From JAFARZ01 sp035651595 (GTDB taxonomy: Bacteria > Actinomycetota > Actinomycetes > Streptosporangiales > Streptosporangiaceae), in assembly GCA_035651595.1 (NCBI GenBank), contig DASRFJ010000349.1:1-61675 (forward strand): a DNA stretch of 61,675 nt, written 5' to 3'. Position 1 is the stretch's first letter. Each line of letters begins with the position of its first letter. A program made the position numbers and the translations under genes. The notes under the pieces were generated by a model. That model saw only the letters and a list, made by a program, of their open reading frames with translations. It searched no databases and was not told the origin of the DNA. Below are positions 7,871 through 15,775 of the stretch, piece by piece.

Positions 7871-9082
7871 GTGGCCAACATCGTTCTGGACAACGTCACC
7901 AAGCGCTTCCCCGACGGCGCGCTCGCGGTCGACAGCATCAGCCTCGACATCGCCGACGGCGAGTTCGTCATCCTGGTCGGGCCGTCTGGCTGCGGGAAGT
8001 CGACGACCCTCAACATGATCGCCGGCCTGGAGGACATCACCGAAGGTGAGCTGCGCATCGGCGGCCAGGTGGTCAACAACAAGGCGCCTAAGGACCGCGA
8101 CATCGCGATGGTATTCCAGAGTTACGCGCTGTACCCGCATATGACAGTCCGGCAGAACATGGGCTTCGCGCTCAAGCTGGCTAAGACACCGAAGGCCACG
8201 ATCGATGAGAAGGTCAGCGAGGCCGCGCGCATCCTCGACCTGACCCAGCACCTCGACCGCAAGCCGGCCAACCTATCCGGTGGCCAGCGGCAGCGGGTCG
8301 CCATGGGCCGGGCAATTGTCCGTGATCCGGCCGCGTTCCTGATGGACGAGCCGCTCTCCAACCTCGACGCGAAGCTGCGGGTGCAGATGCGCACAGAAGT
8401 CTCCAGGATCCAGCGACGCCTCGGCACCACCACCGTGTATGTCACGCACGACCAGACCGAGGCGATGACGCTCGGCGACCGGGTTGCCGTCATGCGCGCT
8501 GGCATACTCCAGCAGGTCGGCTCCCCGGATGAGCTCTATCACAGCCCGCTCAACCTGTTCGTGGCTGGTTTCATCGGGTCGCCCGCGATGAACTTCATGG
8601 GTGGCACCCTCGAAGAGAACAGCTTGCGTACCCACCTAGGCGATGTCCCCCTCACCGGCGAGCTGCGGCATGCGCTTGATGGCGCGCGCAACCGCCGTGA
8701 CGTGATCGTCGGCATCCGTCCAGAGAACTTCGAGGACGCGGCGCTCGTCTCCGCCGACGTCCGGCCTAAGGGCATCACGTTCCGGGCGACCATCGATGTA
8801 CTCGAATCGATGGGCTCCGACGTGTTCGTCTACTTCACGAAGGGAGAGGACAGCGGGGTGAACGCGGCCGAGCTCGAGGAACTCGCGCGGGACTCCGGAC
8901 GCGCCGACACCGGCGGGAGCGGCGACACGGTGGTCGCGCGGCTCGACGCGGCGACGCGCATCCGGGAGGGCGCGGACAGCGAACTGTGGGCCGATGTCAG
9001 GTCGATGCACCTGTTCGACCCGGCAACCGGCCGGAACCTCAGCCTCGGTGATGCACCCGCCGCCCCCGCAGCCGTTCAATGA
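7871..9082 (+). CDS. sugC: Trehalose ABC transporter ATPase SugC-like
   Basis: 403 residues, MalK/UgpC-type ATPase. Walker A GPSGCGKST is at 37-45, the Q-loop VFQSYALYP at 81-89, the signature LSGGQRQR at 135-142, Walker B AAFLMDEP at about 154-161, and the H-loop THDQTEA further on. The C-terminal third (from about 240) is the TOBE/OB regulatory region found in MalK-like proteins; the residues around 330-350 form a longer, Gly/Ser/Asp-rich loop than usual. GTG start behind AGGAGAAAAC. The 3' end overlaps the convergent ParB-like gene by 44 bp. Confidence 0.9.
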   Translation: MANIVLDNVTKRFPDGALAVDSISLDIADGEFVILVGPSGCGKSTTLNMIAGLEDITEGELRIGGQVVNNKAPKDRDIAMVFQSYALYPHMTVRQNMGFALKLAKTPKATIDEKVSEAARILDLTQHLDRKPANLSGGQRQRVAMGRAIVRDPAAFLMDEPLSNLDAKLRVQMRTEVSRIQRRLGTTTVYVTHDQTEAMTLGDRVAVMRAGILQQVGSPDELYHSPLNLFVAGFIGSPAMNFMGGTLEENSLRTHLGDVPLTGELRHALDGARNRRDVIVGIRPENFEDAALVSADVRPKGITFRATIDVLESMGSDVFVYFTKGEDSGVNAAELEELARDSGRADTGGSGDTVVARLDAATRIREGADSELWADVRSMHLFDPATGRNLSLGDAPAAPAAVQ

Positions 9083-9893
9083 CCTCGTCGTTCCATTCGT
9101 GGGTCCGCATGAGGCGGTAACGTTCGAACGCGATCCGCAGGTAGGCCTCGGCCTCAGTGCGGGTGCCGATCAGGTCTGCCTCGCGCAGCATGCGCACGAC
9201 CGGTTTGTACTCTTCAGCCAGCCAGCGGCGGGCAACGTCGCCGCGGTCCAGGAAGCGGCGCTCGTCCTGCATGTACCGGAATCCCCACGCCTCCACGGCT
9301 TCTGCCAGCTCGGTATAGGACCACGGATCGGTGAAGGCGATCCCGGCATAGGCGGGCGCGGGCAGCGGCACTCGTGAGCGGAATAGCCGCTCGTCGCTCT
9401 TCATGAGCAGGTCGCCCCGCCGGCTGACGCCGTCGGCCGGCACGGTCGTCAGCACCTCGGTCACGTAGGCGTCGATCATCGTCTGGCCGGTCGCCACCGC
9501 TATCGACACCCGGTGGTGCCCGTCTTTGACGAAATGCAGGCTGCCGACCCGGTAGACGTCGATTGGCGGGATCGACTCCCCGCGCCGCTGGGCGAGGGCC
9601 AGCCGCTCCCATCGCTCGCGCACCCTGCCCGACGTCGGCCGGAAGCGGCGATCGAAATCGCGACGGGAATCGAGGGTGCCGACGATGCTGTCCACCCGGA
9701 TGCTCGCCAGGCCCAGAGAGCGCTCTCCCCGCCTGCCCAGCGCGGCCACCACCTCGTCCAGCGGCAGGATGAGGTTGACGTCGTCGGGTGCCCGCCGCAG
9801 CCGGTAGGTGAGCCTGGTAAGCAGCTGACGCCGCCTGGCCCGCTGAAAGTCGTTCTCCACGTCCGCTCGCGGAAAACCAGTCTCACCGGGCAT
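9039..9893 (-). CDS. ParB/sulfiredoxin-fold domain protein
   Basis: 284 residues. The middle contains PPIDVYRVGSLHFVKDGHHRVSIA, broken here into PIDVYRVG and FVKDGHHRVSIA, which is the ParB-like nuclease/sulfiredoxin-fold signature (DGHHR, where DGHHR/NGHHR coordinates nucleotide or phosphate in relatives). No HTH typical of chromosomal ParB follows, so a role in plasmid or chromosome segregation is not implied. The C-terminal half is helical and charged. Its start overlaps the end of the metallophosphoesterase gene by 11 bp, so the two are translationally coupled, and its tail overlaps sugC convergently. Confidence 0.7.
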   Translation of the reverse strand: MPGETGFPRADVENDFQRARRRQLLTRLTYRLRRAPDDVNLILPLDEVVAALGRRGERSLGLASIRVDSIVGTLDSRRDFDRRFRPTSGRVRERWERLALAQRRGESIPPIDVYRVGSLHFVKDGHHRVSIAVATGQTMIDAYVTEVLTTVPADGVSRRGDLLMKSDERLFRSRVPLPAPAYAGIAFTDPWSYTELAEAVEAWGFRYMQDERRFLDRGDVARRWLAEEYKPVVRMLREADLIGTRTEAEAYLRIAFERYRLMRTHEWNDEVIERLRGRRVHHRG

Positions 9894-10584
9894 TGCGACC
9901 GCCTGCCCGCGGGTTCAGGAGACCGCCGCCCGGCTCGATTTTCAGCAGGTGCCGGCCGACGACATTCCGCACGATCGTGCTGCCGAGCTGCCGGTCGGGC
10001 ACCGGCGCGCCGAAGGGATGCACATGACCGTGCAGGAGCAGGGCCGGCCGGAGCCGTCTGACCAGGGCGTGCAGCGCGGTGAACCCGTAGTGCGGGACGT
10101 CCTCGCCATCGCCTACCCCGCGTGGCGGTGCGTGGGTAATCAGCACATCGACCCCGCGGCCATCGCGCAGCCTGCGCCACGCGGCCTTGCGGCTCAAGGA
10201 CCAGGCGCGCCGGGCCTGCTGGCTGTCGGTGTACTGGTTAGGACCCTCGCCGTAGCGGCGGCAGCCGCCAAGGCCGGCTATGCGCAGGCCCGCGACATCG
10301 GCTATCCGCAGATCGGCATTCACCGCACCCGCCGGCCAGGGCGGTCGATCTGGCAGTCCAGCCCGCAGCGTCATCCCGGCACGGGAAATCCGGTAGCCGG
10401 ACACGTCTGGATCATGGTTGCCACAGACGAACAGGAGCGGCACGTCCAGGGCGTTCATCAGGTAGTCCAGGTAGCCGAATGGCAAATCCCCGCAGGCGAG
10501 AATCAACTCCGCGCCAGGCACCGCTCGCCCGTCCGCGTACAGCGCCTCATCGACTTCGTCGGAAACCGCGAGCACCCTGACCAC
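9883..10584 (-). CDS. Metallophosphoesterase (calcineurin-like)
   Basis: 233 residues with the dinuclear-metal motifs of the family: a variant first block LAVSDEVDEA (the usual D-x-H is D-x-V here), then ACGDLPFGYLD, FVCGNHDPD, ITHAPPRG and LHGHVHPFG. The loss of the first-block His is odd, but the rest is complete. GTG at 10584 gives MVRVLAVSD; a second GTG at 10575 has AAGGAG at the better distance. Likely a cytoplasmic phosphoesterase or nucleotidase. Coupled to the ParB-like gene. Confidence 0.8.
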   Translation of the reverse strand: MVRVLAVSDEVDEALYADGRAVPGAELILACGDLPFGYLDYLMNALDVPLLFVCGNHDPDVSGYRISRAGMTLRAGLPDRPPWPAGAVNADLRIADVAGLRIAGLGGCRRYGEGPNQYTDSQQARRAWSLSRKAAWRRLRDGRGVDVLITHAPPRGVGDGEDVPHYGFTALHALVRRLRPALLLHGHVHPFGAPVPDRQLGSTIVRNVVGRHLLKIEPGGGLLNPRAGGRNAR

Positions 10585-10640
10585 TCCTTGATCGTATGCT
10601 CAGGCCGCGGTGCGGTCGTGATGCAGGCCCGGAGGCCGGC

Positions 10641-11045
10641 TCAGTGCGCGGCCGTCTCCCGGACATCTAGGCCACGCTGCCGCAACGCGGCCTCCGCCCG
10701 GTAGATCTCGGTCACCGGGACCCGGCCGGATGTGACCACGGGCGGGCTGACCTCCAGCCGTCGGCAGGCCTGCGACAGGACGTCGACGTATGCTGCCCGG
10801 ACTGCCCGCACCCGCAGGCCCTTGGCCGGCGTCGCCGTCTGGTTCTCCGTCGCATCGAGCTGTATCCGCAGCCGGCGCAGGTTCACGCCCAGCCGCTCGA
10901 TCGGTTCCGGCGGCGGCACGTGGCGCATGCGGCTGCGTTCGGAGAGCCAGCGGAACGCGCGGATCGCGCAGAGCACGGCGAATCCCGCGGCCGTGGGCAA
11001 CATGACCACGATCCCCAGCTCAAGCGGCGTACCCACGTCTCCCAT
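10641..11045 (-). CDS. Small single-pass membrane protein
   Basis: 134 residues from the ATG at 11045 (MGDVGTPLEL...). One hydrophobic segment (about residues 9-30, VMLPTAAGFAVLCAIRAF) is followed by a basic, soluble C-terminal region with no recognised domain. Upstream codons in the same frame are arginine/tryptophan-rich and probably not translated. It lies 56 bp upstream of the metallophosphoesterase start and may belong to the same transcript. Function unknown. Confidence 0.55.
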   Translation of the reverse strand: MGDVGTPLELGIVVMLPTAAGFAVLCAIRAFRWLSERSRMRHVPPPEPIERLGVNLRRLRIQLDATENQTATPAKGLRVRAVRAAYVDVLSQACRRLEVSPPVVTSGRVPVTEIYRAEAALRQRGLDVRETAAH

Positions 11046-11198
11046 CCTCTGCCCGCAGGCCATACGGATCAAGAACCGCCGCCTCCACCATGCCGCCCGC
11101 CACCTCGGGACCAGACAGGCCGCGGAAACCGGCAAAACGGGCGCCGCATACCGCCGTGCGGCCCGGCAGAAAGCCCCAGCCTGTAAGGAATCCGTTGC

Positions 11199-11275
11199 TG
11201 GTGGGGCGGCTGGGGCTCGAACCCAGGACCGGCGGATTATGAGTCCGCTGCTCTAACCGGCTGAGCTACCGCCCC
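11199..11275 (-). tRNA. tRNA-Met (CAT anticodon)
   Basis: A complete cloverleaf reads on the minus strand: acceptor GGGGCGG pairs with CCGCCCC, D-arm GCTC...GAGC, anticodon stem GCGGA/TCCGC with loop CTCATAA, T-arm CTGGG-TTCGAGC-CCCAG, discriminator A and an encoded CCA at 11199-11201. Total 77 nt. Anticodon CAT with this body fits elongator tRNA-Met; tRNA-Ile2 (CAT, lysidine-modified) is the alternative and cannot be excluded by eye. Confidence 0.92.
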
Positions 11276-11289
11276 GCATCGCGCCACAT

Positions 11290-11562
11290 TACACGAACTG
11301 GCGCCGCACAGTCGACGCCGAGCGGGACCGATGCGCTCCGCACCATCGAGCTCTACCGTCATCCGCGCACCAACACCTACGGCGTCCGCGAGCGCGACGG
11401 CTGCCGGTGAAGCTGATCGGCATCACCGCGACCGACGACCAACCAGGCGACGACGTCCGCTCGGCGGCCTTGGGCGCGACGATGGGCATGGGTGGAGCAC
11501 GCGCTCACCGGCCCGACGACCCGGACCTCGACGGATACCTCAAAGCCGATCTGTCCATATAA
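11290..11562 (+). pseudogene. Frameshifted gene fragment next to the tRNA
   Basis: Two adjoining frames look like one broken coding segment. The first reads ALRTIELYRHPRTNTYGVRE and closes at a TGA (11408-11410). Shifted by one base, an overlapping frame from GTG 11407 continues VKLIGITATDDQPGDDVRSA and ends LDGYLKADLSI at TAA 11560-11562. Inserting or deleting one base near 11405 would join them. No family is recognised. The position next to a tRNA gene fits the debris of an integrated element, but no integrase motif or tRNA-end duplication is visible. Confidence 0.3.
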
Positions 11563-11572
11563 CGAGACAAGC

Positions 11573-11603
11573 TTGACTGATATACGAGACAGGCTGGTAG
11601 CGT
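11573..11603 (+). promoter_or_regulatory. Promoter of the methyltransferase gene, probably leaderless
   Basis: TTGACT (11573-11578) and TAGCGT (11598-11603) are separated by 19 bp; the -10 form TAGNNT is common in actinobacteria. A start site 7-9 bp later falls on or beside the ATG at 11612, so the mRNA would be leaderless, consistent with the lack of a ribosome site. The sequence ACGAGACA.GCT occurs twice (11562-11572 and 11584-11594) flanking the -35 box and may be an operator. Confidence 0.5.
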
Positions 11604-11611
11604 CGCCACCT

Positions 11612-12388
11612 ATGGCGACGTATACCCACGGGCATCACGAATCCGTGCTGCGGTCCCACACCTGGCGGACCGCGGAGAACTCGGCGGGCTACCTGCTCGG
11701 TCACTTGACGTCGGACATGGAACTGCTCGACGTCGGCTGCGGGCCGGGCACGATCACCGCGGATCTCACCCGCCTGGTCAAGCACGTCACCGCGATCGAC
11801 ACCGGCCAGGAAATCATCGCCACCGCGAGGCAAAATGCCCCCGAGGCCACGTTCGGAACAGGCGACGTGCACGCGCTCGACTTCCCGGACGACACTTTCG
11901 ACGTGGTGCACGCGCATCAGGTGCTCCAGCACGTCGCCGACCCGGTGCGGGCGCTTCGCGAAATGCGCAGGGTATGCCGGCCGGGCGGCATCGTGGCCGT
12001 GCGTGACTCCGACTACCCCGCCTTCGCCTGGTACCCGCTACTCCCCCGGCTCGACGACTGGCTCGCCCTCTACCTCGAGATCGCCCGGCGCAACGGGGGC
12101 AACCCGGACGCGGGCCGCAAACTGCTGAGCTGGGCCAGGCAGGCAGGCTTCTCAGACGTCACCGCCACGTCGTCCACCTGGTGTTTCGCGACCGAGCGAG
12201 ACCGCGCATGGTGGGGCGGCATGTGGGCGGACCGCATCCGCGACTCCGCGATAGCCGCCCACGCCATCGAACATGGCCTCGCCTCCCGAGGCACGCTCGA
12301 CGACCTCGCCGCGGCCTGGCGCGAATGGGCACAGTCTCCCGACGGCTGGCTCTCCATCCTGCACGGCGAACTCATCTGCCGGAAATGA
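11612..12388 (+). CDS. SAM-dependent methyltransferase (class I, UbiE/Methyltransf_11 type)
   Basis: 258 residues starting MATYTHGHHE. The SAM-binding glycine motif is LLDVGCGPGTITADL (about 36-50), followed by the acidic residue in VTAIDTG, motif II GDVHALDFPDDTFDVVHAHQ split as DVHALDFPDD and FDVVHAHQVLQHV, and motif III RVCRPGGIVAVRDSDY. The order and spacing match small-molecule methyltransferases of the UbiE group. The substrate is unknown. The start follows from the leaderless promoter. The last codons (CGG AAA TGA) form the left edge of a palindromic repeat, so the stop codon overlaps it. Confidence 0.85.
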   Translation: MATYTHGHHESVLRSHTWRTAENSAGYLLGHLTSDMELLDVGCGPGTITADLTRLVKHVTAIDTGQEIIATARQNAPEATFGTGDVHALDFPDDTFDVVHAHQVLQHVADPVRALREMRRVCRPGGIVAVRDSDYPAFAWYPLLPRLDDWLALYLEIARRNGGNPDAGRKLLSWARQAGFSDVTATSSTWCFATERDRAWWGGMWADRIRDSAIAAHAIEHGLASRGTLDDLAAAWREWAQSPDGWLSILHGELICRK

Positions 12389-12433
12389 TTGCGGACACTT
12401 ACCCCCCCAGATCGGGGGGTAAGTGTCCGCAAT
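12388..12433. repeat. Palindromic repeat, short copy A (terminator-like)
   Basis: A perfect 20-bp inverted repeat (ATTGCGGACACTTACCCCCC and its complement) around a 6-base loop. It starts in the stop codon of the methyltransferase gene. It belongs to a family with copies at 24705, 30036, 48040 and 61203. As RNA it would form a very stable hairpin and could end transcription from both sides, though no strong T-run follows. A G-rich tract follows from about 12483. Confidence 0.9.
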
Positions 12434-12552
12434 AATCTGGCGTGCCTGTCGGCATGCCGGGAATAACGTGACATGTCGTGATATGGGGGTGGGCAGGGCA
12501 TGCCCGGGGGGTGGGTGTGTGGGGAGGGGAGCCCCCGGAGAGGGCCTACACG

Positions 12553-12999
12553 TCAGGCGGCGCAGGTGAGCTTGATGCTCCGCGGCGGGAACTTGTACGA
12601 GTACGCGTCCCCGTTTCTCCCGTACCAGCTTGTTTCGAGCGTGTATGTGCGGGTGCCGGTGAACGTGCAGGCCCAGGACACACGCTGCCGCAGCACCCAC
12701 GACGAACTGTAGCCGGTCGAGGCCTGGGCCAAGACCTGGTACAGCGTGGGGAGGGGCTGCGCCAGGAGGGTCACGACGAGCTTCTGGTCCTGCCATCCGT
12801 TGCCCCAGCACGTCGACGCGCCGAACCCGGTGATCTCATGGTGATCGGCGGACACCGTGGGCTGGAAGGCGAAGAGCTGGCAGCTGAAGAAGGGTTGCGA
12901 TTGGGTGGCGGCGACGGCGGGTGGCGCCGCGAGCGCCAGCACGCTGATACTAACCACCACCGTTGCGACTAGTGATCTCCGTGCAAGGAACTTGAACAT
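12553..12999 (-). CDS. Small secreted protein, function unknown
   Basis: 148 residues from the ATG at 12999. A typical Sec signal peptide (FKFLARRSLVATVVVSISVL followed by ALAAPPAVAATQ, AxA cleavage) precedes a mature part of about 115 residues with Cys in SCQLF, STCWGN, WACTF and the terminal LTCAA, enough for two disulfides. Aromatic and Tyr/Trp-rich (SWYGRNGDAYSYKF). It resembles no family I can name. It is divergent from the TrmB/LuxR-type regulator with only 62 bp between the starts, so a shared control region is likely. Confidence 0.7.
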   Translation of the reverse strand: MFKFLARRSLVATVVVSISVLALAAPPAVAATQSQPFFSCQLFAFQPTVSADHHEITGFGASTCWGNGWQDQKLVVTLLAQPLPTLYQVLAQASTGYSSSWVLRQRVSWACTFTGTRTYTLETSWYGRNGDAYSYKFPPRSIKLTCAA

Positions 13000-13061
13000 G
13001 CTGAAGTATGCGCATACCGGGACCTGAGTGGCCAAGCGGTTTAAGTGGCATGATGGGGACA

Positions 13062-14024
13062 ATGTCATCGATTGGCCTCCAGGCGGTCGGCGTCAGCGAC
13101 CGCGACGAACAGCTCTACCGCACGCTGCTGCGCAACCCCCGCGCCACGCTGTCGCAGCTGAGCGCCGCGACCGGCACAAGCCGGGTGCTGGCTCGCCGCG
13201 GACTGGACCGGCTGGAAACGATGGGCCTGGTCAGCCGCCAAGGTCAGCCCGCCAGATTCGTCCCGGCCGCACCCGACATGGCCATCGAGGCGCTGATCCT
13301 GCGGCGCCAGGAGGAGCTGGAACGCTGCCGCATGGTGGCCGCCACGTTGCTCGCGGAGAGCCGGGAAGCCGGCCAGTCCGCCGGATGGCTGGTCGAGGTC
13401 ATCGCCGGCCGGGAGGCCACGTTCCAGCGCTACCGGCAGCTGCTGACCACTGCCCGGAGCGAAGTGCTGATGTTCGACAAGCCCCCGTACATCGGCCCGG
13501 CGGAGAATCCGCTGGAGGTCGACGTGCTGAAACGCGGCGTCACCTGGAAGGCCGTCTACGCGCCGGAAGCGCTGGAGCTTCCCGAGCGCGTCGCTCATCT
13601 GCGCAGCTGGCAGGACGCCGGCGAGCAGGCCAGGGTCTGCGCTCACCTGCCGCTCAAGCTGGTCATGGTGGACCGCGCCCTCGCGCTGCTGCCGCTCACC
13701 GCGGACAACGCGGGCGAGACCGAAGAGCACACCGCGATCCTCGTGCACCCGTGCTCGCTGCTGACCACCCTCGGCATGCTGTTCGACATGCTGTGGGAGC
13801 GGTCCCTTCCGCTGAGCTGGACAGGATCGGACGACGAGCTGGACGAGACCGACCGCACGATGCTCCAGCTGCTCACCGCCGGGTTCAAGGATCAGGCGAT
13901 CGCCCGGCAGCTCGATGTCAGCCTGCGCACGGTCCGGCGCCGGCTCTCGAACCTGATGACCGTGCACGGCCTGCGGTCACGCTTCCAGCTAGGCCAGCTG
14001 GCCGTCCAGCGCGGCTGGGTATAA
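13062..14024 (+). CDS. TrmB-type/LuxR-type two-HTH transcriptional regulator
   Basis: 320 residues from the ATG at 13062, which has GGGGAC just upstream. The N-terminus is a winged helix of the TrmB kind (LYRTLLRNPRATLSQLSAAT, then GLDRLETMGLVSR), the centre (about 110-235) a ligand/effector region with a phospholipase-D-like feel (SEVLMFDKPPY), and the C-terminus a LuxR-like HTH (LTAGFKDQAIARQLDVSLRT). This architecture is common in streptomycetes next to biosynthetic or signalling genes. It converges on the TPP-enzyme gene with a 36-bp overlap. Confidence 0.8.
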   Translation: MSSIGLQAVGVSDRDEQLYRTLLRNPRATLSQLSAATGTSRVLARRGLDRLETMGLVSRQGQPARFVPAAPDMAIEALILRRQEELERCRMVAATLLAESREAGQSAGWLVEVIAGREATFQRYRQLLTTARSEVLMFDKPPYIGPAENPLEVDVLKRGVTWKAVYAPEALELPERVAHLRSWQDAGEQARVCAHLPLKLVMVDRALALLPLTADNAGETEEHTAILVHPCSLLTTLGMLFDMLWERSLPLSWTGSDDELDETDRTMLQLLTAGFKDQAIARQLDVSLRTVRRRLSNLMTVHGLRSRFQLGQLAVQRGWV

Positions 14025-15743
14025 CACCGCCGGAATGTGCACCGACACGACCGCCGAACGGCCGCCGTTCACCACGGCGAGCGCGTCCTTCAGCACACCG
14101 GGGAGGGCGTCCGGGTCGTCGACCGTGACCGCGTAGGCGCCGCCGGCCGCGGCGGCCACGCCGGGCAGGTCCGCCTCGGGCTCGAACGACACGTGGAAGT
14201 CGTCCGCCGCCGCGGCGGCCCCGGACGGATGCACGCCGAGCGTGGACTGCTTCGGGGCGCGCCATCCCCGGTTGTCGTAGATCACTGTCAGCGACGGCGC
14301 GCCGTACCTGCGCGCGACCCACTGCGCGGACGCCGGCACGCCGAACAGGTAAGAACCGTCTCCCACAACGCACACCACCGGACGTTCGGGAAAAGCCAGC
14401 TTCGCCCCGATCGCGCCGCCACCCGCGAAGCCCAGCGAACCACCGCCGGAGCCCACCAGCGAGCCGGGCCGGCTCGCGCGCAGATGCTCCGCGACCACCT
14501 GGAAGTTGGTGACCGCCTCGGTGAGCACGAGCGCGCCGGTCCCCGCCAGCGCCTCCCGCAGGCATCCGGTCAGGTACCGCGGCGTGATCATGCCATCCTC
14601 GGGCCGCTCGAGCGCGGCAAGACTGGCCCACCGTGCCTGGCTGGCCGCCGCGACCTCGGCTCGCCGCGCCTCGATTTTAAGGGCATCTTTTGTCCGAACG
14701 GCATCGCGGATTTGTTCCAGGGCAACCTTTGAGTCGGCCATGGCGAACCGGCGTGCGGGGATATGCCACATGGACATGCCGGTCTTGAGCGGGTCTATGT
14801 CGATCGCGAAGATGGCAGCGTCGCGCGACGGCCGGCTGGCCACCGGGATCCACGGCACGTCGCTGTCCACGACAAGGATGACGTCGGCCTGGGCGAGCAC
14901 CGGGTTCTGCTGCCGGGTGGTGAACTGATACCCGGCGTGCAGCGGGTGGTCGGCGGGGAAGTTCACGCAGAAGGCCGCGGATTCGAGCACCGGGATCGCG
15001 AGCAGTTCCGCCAGCTCGACGAGCGCGGCCACCGCCTCGGGGTTGCGGCCGAGGTACGAGGTGACGATCAGCGGATGTTCGGCGGCGCTGAGCGCGTCGG
15101 CGATCTCCGCCGCGACGTCGGGGGTCAGCGCGGACGGCCCGATCGGCGGGTACAGTTCGGGATGGCCGTCGTACGGCTCGACCGGCTCCTCCATCGCCTC
15201 GCGGGGGCCGACCAGGTACACCGGGCCGCACGGCTCGCTGCGGGCGATCTGCAACGCGCGGTGCACGAGCTGCTTGACGTTGCGGCCGGTCCGGATCTCG
15301 TTGTCGTACTTGACGTAGCCGCGCAGGATGCCGCGCTGGTCGTGCACGTCCTGGACCCAGTGGATGAACTCGTTGCGGCCGCCCGGCAGCTCGCCCTGCA
15401 TGGTGTACGGCGCCGCTCCGGCGAAGACCAGCACCGGCACGCGGCCGCGCATGGCGTTGTTGACCGCGCCGCCGAGGTTCTGGGTACCGGCGTCGACGTG
15501 CACCAGGACGGCCTGGGGCCGCCTGGTCACCGCCGCGTAGGCATGGGCGGCGGACAGGGCCACGGTCTCGTGCGGGCACGTGATGAGTGTGGGCAGCCGG
15601 GAGTCCCGGCCCTCCGCGCGTGCCTGGGCCAGCGCTTCGATAATGCCAGGATGGTCGCTGCCGAGGTTGGCAAAGACGTAGCTGACCCCGGCCTCGGCGA
15701 GGGCCTCAAGGAAGGCGCTGCTTGTGGTGTAATACCGGTTCAA
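13989..15743 (-). CDS. TPP-dependent acetolactate-synthase-like enzyme
   Basis: 584 residues with the three domains of the family. The Pyr domain carries the catalytic Glu in TCPHETVALSAAHAYA; the PP domain carries the GDG...N diphosphate motif as VVGDGSYLFG...VIYDNRGW. The active site is therefore intact, though decarboxylase, synthase or oxalyl-CoA-like specificity cannot be told. The best start is TTG at 15743, because the conservon GTPase gene ends at 15776 and no ATG/GTG lies between; the G-rich strand of a hairpin repeat (15744-15775) provides the upstream purines. Being last in the cvn operon is unusual and suggests a link to that signalling unit. Confidence 0.8.
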   Translation of the reverse strand: MNRYYTTSSAFLEALAEAGVSYVFANLGSDHPGIIEALAQARAEGRDSRLPTLITCPHETVALSAAHAYAAVTRRPQAVLVHVDAGTQNLGGAVNNAMRGRVPVLVFAGAAPYTMQGELPGGRNEFIHWVQDVHDQRGILRGYVKYDNEIRTGRNVKQLVHRALQIARSEPCGPVYLVGPREAMEEPVEPYDGHPELYPPIGPSALTPDVAAEIADALSAAEHPLIVTSYLGRNPEAVAALVELAELLAIPVLESAAFCVNFPADHPLHAGYQFTTRQQNPVLAQADVILVVDSDVPWIPVASRPSRDAAIFAIDIDPLKTGMSMWHIPARRFAMADSKVALEQIRDAVRTKDALKIEARRAEVAAASQARWASLAALERPEDGMITPRYLTGCLREALAGTGALVLTEAVTNFQVVAEHLRASRPGSLVGSGGGSLGFAGGGAIGAKLAFPERPVVCVVGDGSYLFGVPASAQWVARRYGAPSLTVIYDNRGWRAPKQSTLGVHPSGAAAAADDFHVSFEPEADLPGVAAAAGGAYAVTVDDPDALPGVLKDALAVVNGGRSAVVSVHIPAVLYPAALDGQLA

Positions 15744-15775
15744 CCGGGGGGAGCCGTCCCCCCGGACCCCCGCGG
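15744..15775. repeat. 32-bp GC hairpin repeat, copy 1
   Basis: A 22-bp hairpin CCGGGGGGAGCCGTCCCCCC plus GG, followed by ACCCCCGCGG, lies exactly between the GTPase stop and the TTG start of the TPP enzyme. A second copy differing at one base occurs at 34624-34655. It might attenuate or process the cvn transcript. If translated on the minus strand it reads AGVRGDGSPR. Confidence 0.8.

Noticed and set aside
9039..9893. Chromosome-partitioning ParB
   Set aside because: Only the ParB/sulfiredoxin-fold motif is present; no parA neighbour, no HTH and no parS-like palindrome were seen.
11199..11562. Integrated element at the tRNA gene
   Set aside because: No integrase, no second copy of the tRNA 3' end and no excisionase are visible within the window; only an unassigned fragment remains.
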